NCBI GenBank assembly: GCA_023442635.1
Contig: JAEZYR010000157.1
Span: forward strand, 1 to 18,543
Length of the DNA: 18,543 nucleotides
From: Bacillota bacterium
GTDB taxonomy: Bacteria > Bacillota > Clostridia > Saccharofermentanales > Fastidiosipilaceae
Direction of reading: 5' to 3'
Numbering within the stretch: the first letter of the stretch is position 1; every line of letters begins with the position of its first letter. Below, in pieces: positions 12,654 to 18,543 of the stretch. The notes under the pieces were generated by a model, which saw only the letters and a program-made list of their open reading frames with translations, was not told where the DNA came from and searched no databases. The position numbers and the translations under genes were made by a program.

Positions 12654-14582
12654 ATGAATACGATGAACCGAGCACGCAGCCAGGCCTTATGGCAAGAAAC
12701 CTACGATGTCATCGTTGTAGGGGCAGGTCATGCAGGTATAGAGGCAAGTTTGGCGGCCGCGAGGCTGGGGGCTAGCGTGCTTTGCCTAGCGATATCGCTT
12801 GATCAGGTGGCAAACTTACCTTGTAATCCTTCAATCGGGGGAACGGCCAAAGGTCAATTGGTTCGCGAAATTGACGCGCTGGGAGGGGTGATGGGACAGT
12901 TAGCTGACCAGTGCACCTTGCAGTTTCGTATGCTCAACTTATCGCGAGGGGCGGCGGTTTACTCCCCTAGGGCGCAAGTCGATCGCAGACGCTACCAAGC
13001 CTTAGCCAAGCAATATCTCGAGGCGGAGCCACGAGTCACCTTGCGGCAGGAAGAGGTTGTCGACCTCGAGCTAGATGAGAACGGACACATAGCAGGCGTT
13101 TGGACACAACTGGGCAGTTTCTATCAGAGTCGTTCGGTTATTTTAGCTAACGGAACGTATCTTTCTTCGCGCATTGTTATCGGCGAACAATATTGGGAAG
13201 CAGGACCAGACTGTCAATTTCCAGCTAAACATTTAGGGCAAGCCTTAGCTTCGCTCGGTTTGCGTCTTCTTCGCTACAAAACAGGAACGCCACCCCGCTT
13301 GCATGCAGAGGGTATCGATTGGCAGGCTCTCGAAGAACAAGTCGATGACAAACCAGAGGGCTGTTTTTCCTTCGTTCAGAGTAAGCTGAAAAAAACGGAA
13401 CAACTACCTCGTCGCTCCTGCTGGATTGCATGGACGAATCCTGAAGTCCACGCCTTGATTGCCGCCAACCGCGAGCGCTCACCGCTTTTTTCTGGCCTGA
13501 TTGAGGGGGTTGGGCCTCGCTACTGCCCAAGCATAGAAGACAAAGTGCAGCGCTTTGCAGATCGCGAGCGCCATCAGATCTTTCTTGAGCCGACTTCTGC
13601 GGAAGGTGGAGAGATCTATATGCAGGGTCTTTCGACATCACTCCCCATCGATGTTCAGATGCAAATTATCCAAGGCATTCCGGGACTCGAAAACGCGCGA
13701 GTGGAACGCTTTGCCTATGCTATTGAATACGATGCGCTCGAAGCTAGCGAGCTTGATTTGACTTTGGCAGTCAGGCGGATACCGGGTCTGTTCAGTGCTG
13801 GCCAGCTGAATGGCAGCTCTGGCTACGAAGAAGCCGCAGCTCAGGGCTTGATGGCAGGGATCAATGCTGTTCGCTACATTCGCGGGCAGGCACCAGCCGT
13901 TTTAGGTCGAGATGAAGCTTATATAGGGGTTTTAATTGATGATCTTGTAACAAAAGGCAGCTTAGAACCCTATCGCATGATGACAGCTAGAGCGGAGTGG
14001 CGACTTTTGTTGCGACAAGACAATGCAGACCTAAGGCTAACTCCTAAGGGGAGAGACTGGGGACTGATTGATGACGAAAGATGGGCACTTTTTAATCAGA
14101 AAAAGGCCAGCTTAGAGGCAGAACTTTTGCGCTGTCGAGAGACCCTCATTCAAGTTGATGCAAGCCTACAAAAAATCCTGGCCGATAAAGGCGAACAGAT
14201 TCAACTTGGCCGTTATCGTTTACAACAGCTACTGACGCGTCCGCATGTCCATTATGCAGATCTGGCAGTCTGGGATCCTACGCGCCCGAAGGATCTGGCC
14301 GTGGATGTCCAGGAAGAAGTTGACATTCAATGCCATTATGCTGGCTATATCGAACTCGATCGCCAACGCCTGGAACACTTTCAAAAGCAAGAAGCTAGAC
14401 TCTTGCCCGATCCCATGCCTTATGCGGAAATTCCTGGCCTCAGCCATGAAGCACGTGAAAAATTGCAGCGCTATCAGCCCCGTTCTTTGGGACAAGCTGG
14501 TCGCATAGCTGGTGTTTCTCCTGCTGATCAGCAACTGCTCCTGCTCTGGATGGAGCAAAAAGAGGTTGGAGAAGGGCTATGA
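12654..14582 (+). CDS. mnmG: tRNA uridine-5-carboxymethylaminomethyl modification enzyme MnmG
   Basis: MnmG (GidA) is the FAD- and NADH-dependent partner of MnmE in wobble U34 modification. The product has 642 residues, close to the usual 620-630. The FAD-binding motif VVGAGHAGIEAS is at 21-32, the signature PCNPSIGGTAKGQLVREID at 56-74, and the second conserved block MTARAEWRLLLRQDNADLRL follows in the C-terminal half. The C-terminal helical domain ends with the expected SLGQAGRIAGVSPADQQLLL. The start region has only a weak AGGA; an ATG six bases on is an alternative. It is separated from mnmE by 155 bases with inverted repeats, and overlaps rsmG by four bases (ATGA). Confidence 0.97.
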   Translation: MNTMNRARSQALWQETYDVIVVGAGHAGIEASLAAARLGASVLCLAISLDQVANLPCNPSIGGTAKGQLVREIDALGGVMGQLADQCTLQFRMLNLSRGAAVYSPRAQVDRRRYQALAKQYLEAEPRVTLRQEEVVDLELDENGHIAGVWTQLGSFYQSRSVILANGTYLSSRIVIGEQYWEAGPDCQFPAKHLGQALASLGLRLLRYKTGTPPRLHAEGIDWQALEEQVDDKPEGCFSFVQSKLKKTEQLPRRSCWIAWTNPEVHALIAANRERSPLFSGLIEGVGPRYCPSIEDKVQRFADRERHQIFLEPTSAEGGEIYMQGLSTSLPIDVQMQIIQGIPGLENARVERFAYAIEYDALEASELDLTLAVRRIPGLFSAGQLNGSSGYEEAAAQGLMAGINAVRYIRGQAPAVLGRDEAYIGVLIDDLVTKGSLEPYRMMTARAEWRLLLRQDNADLRLTPKGRDWGLIDDERWALFNQKKASLEAELLRCRETLIQVDASLQKILADKGEQIQLGRYRLQQLLTRPHVHYADLAVWDPTRPKDLAVDVQEEVDIQCHYAGYIELDRQRLEHFQKQEARLLPDPMPYAEIPGLSHEAREKLQRYQPRSLGQAGRIAGVSPADQQLLLLWMEQKEVGEGL

Positions 14583-15466
14583 AAGGCAAAGCATTAGGGC
14601 AGCAAGGCAAGCCAATCAGGAAAAGGAGAAAGTCAGGAGCTTCAGCTTCTGCATCCCCCAAAACAGCTTCAAGCCGCAAGCCTAGTCCCCAACATCTGAA
14701 TCTCAGCCGGCAACGACAGGTGATAGGTTCTGAGGAAATTGGGGCGGCCTTGCTGGATCTTACGGCTTACCGAAAGCTGTGTTTGACTTCAGAACAGCAC
14801 CAGCGCCTTTGCTTATATGGACACTTGTTGAGCAAGGCAAATCAACAAATTAACCTGACTGCCTTGCAGGCGGCCAAAGACATAGCCAAGCGACATTTTT
14901 TGGACTGCTTAATGCTAGAACCGTGGGTTAAGACAGCCTCAAAAGATGCCCGCTTTATAGATATTGGCAGTGGGGCTGGCTTCCCTGGCTTAGTGGTGGC
15001 CATTTTGCGCCCTGACCTACGTATCACGCTGATCGAGCCTCTTCAAAAGCGTTGCCAATTTTTGCGTCAAACGGCTGAAACTTTAGGGCTGGATCAGGTT
15101 GAAGTCCTTTCCACCAGAGCCGAAGTTTTGGGACGGGATCAGGCCTACCGCGCGCAAGCTGAATGGGTTAGTTGCCGTGCTGTTGCAGCTTTGCCCGTTG
15201 TTCTGGAATATGCGCTGCCTTTCTTGCAGGTAGAAACGGGGCGCTTTTTGGCTATGCGCCAAGATGACGAGGTCGAACAACAGGCTGCAGCGGAGGCCTT
15301 GAAGCGTTTGGGAGCGACCTGTTGTGAGTCGGAGAGCCGTCGCTATCAACTCGAGGAAGACGGGGCTCATTTTGTCATTTTGGCCTACAAGCAAGAGCGC
15401 GCCATGCCACCACAATACCCTCGCCAAAGTGCGGCCATCATGAAGCGACCACTGCTTGCGACCTAA
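14579..15466 (+). CDS. rsmG: 16S rRNA (guanine-527-N7) methyltransferase RsmG
   Basis: RsmG (GidB) methylates G527 of 16S rRNA with S-adenosylmethionine; loss of it gives low-level streptomycin resistance in several species. The core matches the family: INLTAL (91-96), the SAM-binding loop FIDIGSGAGFPGL (126-138), IEPLQKRCQFL (152-162), VSCRAVA (197-203) and the C-terminal PPQYPRQSAAIMKRPL. The product has 295 residues, against about 210-240. The excess is an N-terminal basic, Ser/Ala/Lys-rich stretch of about 55 residues, predicted disordered. The ATG overlaps the mnmG stop (ATGA), so translation is coupled. No terminator is visible before gyrA. Confidence 0.96.
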   Translation: MKGKALGQQGKPIRKRRKSGASASASPKTASSRKPSPQHLNLSRQRQVIGSEEIGAALLDLTAYRKLCLTSEQHQRLCLYGHLLSKANQQINLTALQAAKDIAKRHFLDCLMLEPWVKTASKDARFIDIGSGAGFPGLVVAILRPDLRITLIEPLQKRCQFLRQTAETLGLDQVEVLSTRAEVLGRDQAYRAQAEWVSCRAVAALPVVLEYALPFLQVETGRFLAMRQDDEVEQQAAAEALKRLGATCCESESRRYQLEEDGAHFVILAYKQERAMPPQYPRQSAAIMKRPLLAT

Positions 15467-15612
15467 CGCACATGGTCATGAACAGTTAGCTAAGACATTC
15501 AGCCCTAAGAAAAAAAGAGCCTAATCGGCTATAATTGATATTCGATTTAGTAAAAAGCGAATAAATAACTTGGCAGGGCTAGGACTTTGCTAGGACTTGG
15601 ACGGAGGTTTCC

Positions 15613-18219
15613 GTGGCTCGAAAGCAAGACGGACGGAAACAGCGGAATGACGCTGAAATCGACCAGCTATTTAGAGATCATATTCACAACATTATTCCTG
15701 TTGACTTAGAGCAGGAGATGAAAACGGCCTTCATCGACTATGCGATGAGTGTCATTACGGATCGCGCACTTCCAGATGTGCGAGATGGTCTGAAGCCTGT
15801 ACATAGACGCATTTTATATACGATGTTTACGCAGGGCTTCACACCCGACAAACCCTATCGCAAATGCGCGGCTACAGTAGGTGATGTGCTCGGCCGTTTC
15901 CATCCACACGGCGATGCTGCTGTTTATGATGCGTTGGTCCGTTTGGCTCAAGACTTTTCCATGCGATATATGCTCGTTGATGGGCATGGTAACTTTGGTT
16001 CGCGCGATGGCGATGCACCAGCTGCTTATCGATATACCGAAGCGCGCATGACCAAGTTGGCTGTCGAAATGATGGCCGACATCAACAAGGATACTGTAGA
16101 TTTCCAACCGAACTTTGATGAGCACGAAATCGAACCTAGTGTTCTACCAACCCATTTCCCGAATCTTCTTGTCAATGGCTCGACGGGTATTGCAGTTGGT
16201 ATGGCCACGAATATTCCACCTCATAACTTGTCAGAAGTTATTGATGGCACAATCCTGCTTCTTGAAAATCCTGAGGCGAATATCGATGAGTTGATGGAGC
16301 GCATCCCAGCTCCAGACTTCCCCACTGGTGGTTGTATCATGGGCGTTTCAGGCGTCCGAGAAGCCTACCGCACAGGTCGCGGGCGTGTGGTTGTTCGAGC
16401 TCATGCTGATATCGAAGAAATGGGCTCAAATCGCTATCAGATCGTGGTGCGAGACCTACCCTATCAAGTCAACAAAGCTCGTTTGATTGAACGCATTGCC
16501 GCCCACGCAAAAGAAAAGCGTGTAGAAGGCATTTCTTTTGTCCGCGATGAGTCAGACCGCGAAGAGGCTGTTCGTGTCGTGATCGAACTCAAGCAGGGGG
16601 CGAAGCCGAATGTTGTGTTAAATCAACTCTATCGGCATAGCTCGCTAGAAGAAAGCTTTTCCTGCAATATGCTGGCATTGGTTCCAGGACCAGGCGGCGT
16701 GATGGTGCCCAAAACCGTCAACCTTAAAGAAACCCTGGAATATTTCATTGCCCACGAAAAGCAAGTTGTCACGCGAAGAACGCGCTTTGATCTAGACAAG
16801 ACAGAAGCCCGCCGTCACATTGTTCAAGGTTTGCTCAGAGCTATTGACATTATCGACGAGGTTATTCACCTTATTCGCCATAGCCACACGGAGCAAGAAG
16901 CAAAAGAAGGCTTGCAGACGCAATTTGCTTTCTCAGAGCGCCAGGCGCAACATATCGTGGATATGCGCTTGGGACGCTTGACAGGTTTGGAACGTGAGCG
17001 CCTGCTGGATGAACTAGCTGAACTCGAGCAAAAAATCGAGCGCTTGCAGCGCATCCTAAATGACGAGTCCGAACTCGTTCGCTGCCTGATCGCCGAAATG
17101 TCGGAACTCAAGCGCCGTTACCAAGATGAACGCCGTACCGAGATAGATCCGACGGCTGAAGAAGTTGATGATGAGTCGCTGATTCCCGAAGAGGATGTGG
17201 TCATTACGCTATCGCATCGCGGCTACATTAAGCGCCTTCCGCTGACAACCTATCAGATGCAACACCGTGGCGGACGGGGCATCAGCGGTATGCAAACCCA
17301 AGACGAAGATGATGTCGCACAATTGCTGGTGACCAGCTCACACGATCAGCTGCTTTTCTTTACGAATACAGGGCGCGTCTTCAAACTTAAGGCCTGGCAG
17401 TTGCCAGTGGCTGGGCGGCAGGCTCGCGGCCTAGCTCTTGTCAATTTGCTTCAGCTGAACGCAGACGAGAAGGTCAGCAATATCATCCCAGTTCATGATG
17501 TCGATGATGGCGGCTATCTCTGCTTTGCGACAGAGCAAGGTCTAGTCAAAAAAACAGCGCTTGATGATTACCGCAATATCAACCGCACGGGTATCATCGC
17601 CATCAAGCTTAGAGATGAAGATCGTTTGGTGGCTGTACGCCGCATTTTCGATGGCCAAGACTTACTCTTGGCTAGTGCCGCTGGCATGTCCATTCGCTTT
17701 GCCGAAGCGGAAGTTAGGGCGACAGGGCGAGCCAGCAGTGGTGTGCTGGGTATGCGTTTGCGAGATGGAGACCGCGTGATCGGCATGCAGGCCATTGATG
17801 TATCGAGCGAGTTCTTACTCATTTCAAGCCATGGCTTTGGCAAGCGTTGCGGACATGATTTGTACCGCAAGCAAGGACGCGGTGGCTACGGTATCAGAAC
17901 TTATGGTGTCAACGATAAAACAGGTGAATTGATTGCTTTGGCGTTACTTAAAGACCCACAGGACATTATCCTGATCGATGACCAAGGCGTGATTATTCGA
18001 ATTGCTTCGGAAGAAGTCCCGCAATTAGGGCGGACAGCAAGAGGCGTTACCCTCATGCGCAGTGGAGCCTGTGTTGTCGATGCGGCTGTCGTGGATAGGC
18101 CTGAGGCTGAAGTAGAAGAACGCGAAGAAGCCCGTGTGCAAGAAATTGCAGTAGAGGACGAAGAGAGCACGGAGATAGCTGGCGAGTCCAGTGAGGATTT
18201 AGAAGAAAGCGAAACATGA
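15613..18219 (+). CDS. gyrA: DNA gyrase subunit A
   Basis: GyrA is the breakage-reunion subunit of gyrase, which with GyrB adds negative supercoils to DNA. It has 868 residues. The winged-helix region has GRFHPHGDAAVYDALVR (94-110) and the catalytic tyrosine is Tyr141 in YRYTEARM. The C-terminal beta-pinwheel carries a GyrA box QHRGGRG (550-556), which marks it as GyrA and not ParC, with one change from the usual QRRGGRG/KG. The equivalent of E. coli Ser83 is Ala102, while the Asp87 equivalent (Asp106) is kept. The tail after about 830 is very acidic. GTG 15613 follows GGAGG at 15603-15607 by five bases. gyrB is not in the window. Confidence 0.97.
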   Translation: MARKQDGRKQRNDAEIDQLFRDHIHNIIPVDLEQEMKTAFIDYAMSVITDRALPDVRDGLKPVHRRILYTMFTQGFTPDKPYRKCAATVGDVLGRFHPHGDAAVYDALVRLAQDFSMRYMLVDGHGNFGSRDGDAPAAYRYTEARMTKLAVEMMADINKDTVDFQPNFDEHEIEPSVLPTHFPNLLVNGSTGIAVGMATNIPPHNLSEVIDGTILLLENPEANIDELMERIPAPDFPTGGCIMGVSGVREAYRTGRGRVVVRAHADIEEMGSNRYQIVVRDLPYQVNKARLIERIAAHAKEKRVEGISFVRDESDREEAVRVVIELKQGAKPNVVLNQLYRHSSLEESFSCNMLALVPGPGGVMVPKTVNLKETLEYFIAHEKQVVTRRTRFDLDKTEARRHIVQGLLRAIDIIDEVIHLIRHSHTEQEAKEGLQTQFAFSERQAQHIVDMRLGRLTGLERERLLDELAELEQKIERLQRILNDESELVRCLIAEMSELKRRYQDERRTEIDPTAEEVDDESLIPEEDVVITLSHRGYIKRLPLTTYQMQHRGGRGISGMQTQDEDDVAQLLVTSSHDQLLFFTNTGRVFKLKAWQLPVAGRQARGLALVNLLQLNADEKVSNIIPVHDVDDGGYLCFATEQGLVKKTALDDYRNINRTGIIAIKLRDEDRLVAVRRIFDGQDLLLASAAGMSIRFAEAEVRATGRASSGVLGMRLRDGDRVIGMQAIDVSSEFLLISSHGFGKRCGHDLYRKQGRGGYGIRTYGVNDKTGELIALALLKDPQDIILIDDQGVIIRIASEEVPQLGRTARGVTLMRSGACVVDAAVVDRPEAEVEEREEARVQEIAVEDEESTEIAGESSEDLEESET

Positions 18220-18256
18220 GCTTTCTAAGCATGACCTGAAACTCTGATTTGGGTGG

Positions 18257-18288
18257 AAAAGGGAAGTGAGAGATCACTTCCCTTTTTT
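18257..18288 (+). terminator. Rho-independent terminator after gyrA
   Basis: GGGAAGTGA (18261-18269), loop GAGA, TCACTTCCC (18274-18282), then TTTTTT; AAAA precedes the stem. This is a textbook terminator 37 bases after the gyrA stop. Confidence 0.96.
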
Positions 18289-18335
18289 CATAAGTTAAGT
18301 AGGCAGCTCCTCGATAGGCGCAGTCCGAGAGCAGG

Positions 18336-18440
18336 GAGGTGTTAGCTGGGGGAGGAGGGCTGGCTCTGGGGACAGGGTCTTGGGTCTGGGGAGGCAGGAG
18401 CCTAGATCTGGCACAGAACTAGTTCTGGGGCAGGGGCTAG
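18336..18440. other. G-rich non-coding spacer with a G-quadruplex motif
   Basis: The 324 bases after gyrA contain no gene I can support. This part is strongly G-rich on the + strand. It holds a canonical quadruplex motif at 18368-18391 (GGGG, ACA, GGG, TCTT, GGG, TCT, GGGG), three copies of TCTGGGG (18365, 18385, 18424), further G runs at 18348-18359 and 18427-18436, and a perfect 14-bp palindrome CAGAACTAGTTCTG at 18414-18427. Its composition is unlike the rest of the window. The role is unknown. Confidence 0.6.
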
Positions 18441-18499
18441 GACTGTCCTGGCAGCCACGACCCACCCGGACATGCAGTAGGGGATAATGAAAAAAGGTG

Positions 18500-18528
18500 T
18501 TGACGAAAGGGATCAGGGGCGATATATT
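18500..18528 (+). promoter_or_regulatory. Strong promoter, probably for a stable-RNA operon beyond the window
   Basis: TTGACG (18500-18505, 5 of 6) and TATATT (18523-18528, 5 of 6) are 17 bp apart, with an A run (18490-18495) immediately upstream that could act as an UP element. The start would fall near 18535. No ribosome binding site or start codon appears in the 15 remaining bases. In B. subtilis an rRNA operon follows gyrA, so an rrn operon is the best guess, inferred only. Confidence 0.7.
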
Positions 18529-18543
18529 AGCTGAGCGCCTCGC

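Noticed and set aside
14229..14558. 109-codon - strand frame within the mnmG 3' end
   Set aside because: Antisense to the conserved MnmG C-terminal domain; a compositional shadow.
15530..15535. TATAAT in the rsmG-gyrA spacer as a gyrA promoter
   Set aside because: The -10 hexamer is perfect but no -35-like hexamer or extended TG lies at any acceptable spacing. gyrA may still have its own start here; I cannot support one from sequence.
18220..18543. A small gene or tRNA in the spacer after gyrA
   Set aside because: I found no open frame with a start signal and no tRNA-like T arm or acceptor pair; only the terminator, the G-rich tract and the promoter are supportable.
1..18543. Mobile element, CRISPR, phage, toxin-antitoxin or defence system
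   Set aside because: No transposase, integrase or Cas-like protein, no regularly spaced repeats and no terminal inverted repeats with target duplications; all genes belong to core or common Firmicutes families.

Overview
The window is an ordinary, gene-dense chromosomal segment with every recognisable gene on the + strand. It suggests a Firmicutes/Clostridia-type bacterium. The evidence is a Veg-family gene next to ispE, a YdbC/PC4-type small protein, a YitT-family membrane protein, strong AGGAGG-type ribosome binding sites, sigma-A-type promoters, and a short-N-terminus YidC/SpoIIIJ-type insertase followed by jag. I cannot name the genus.

Layout. (1) 1-203: the 3' end of a tRNA (probably tRNA-Arg, CCA encoded), its terminator, and the trigger factor leader. 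(2) 204-3878: the protein-quality-control block tig, clpP, clpX. A terminator separates tig from clpP. clpP has its own promoter with a CtsR-box-like direct repeat, and clpP and clpX overlap by one base. (3) 4015-4308: a small PC4/YdbC-like nucleic-acid-binding protein with a strong terminator. (4) 4437-6315: an AraC-type regulator overlapping a YitT-family membrane protein. (5) 6445-7810: veg and ispE, overlapping. (6) 7914-10802: the conserved cluster rpmH, rnpA, yidD, yidC, jag, which makes ribosomal protein L34, the RNase P protein and the membrane insertion apparatus. It has a near-consensus promoter and a terminator. (7) 10909-15466: mnmE, mnmG and rsmG, for tRNA wobble-uridine modification and 16S rRNA methylation. 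(8) 15613-18288: gyrA and its terminator. (9) 18289-18543: a G-rich non-coding spacer, then a near-perfect -35/-10 pair at the right edge that probably drives a stable-RNA (rRNA or tRNA) operon outside the window.

How they work together: most genes serve translation and protein biogenesis, including nascent-chain folding, Clp proteolysis, ribosome and tRNA maturation, and membrane insertion. gyrA covers DNA topology and ispE isoprenoid precursor synthesis. The rpmH-to-rsmG order is the one often found beside oriC, but dnaA is not next to rpmH here; ispE is.

I found no mobile element, CRISPR array, phage gene, toxin-antitoxin pair or defence system, and I do not see a new multi-gene system. 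The points worth a second look are regulatory (the variant CtsR-like site at clpP, inverted repeats before rpmH and before mnmG, the G-rich spacer) and protein variants (a long IspE, a long MnmE with TKQD, extended ClpX and RsmG, and alanine at the GyrA quinolone position).
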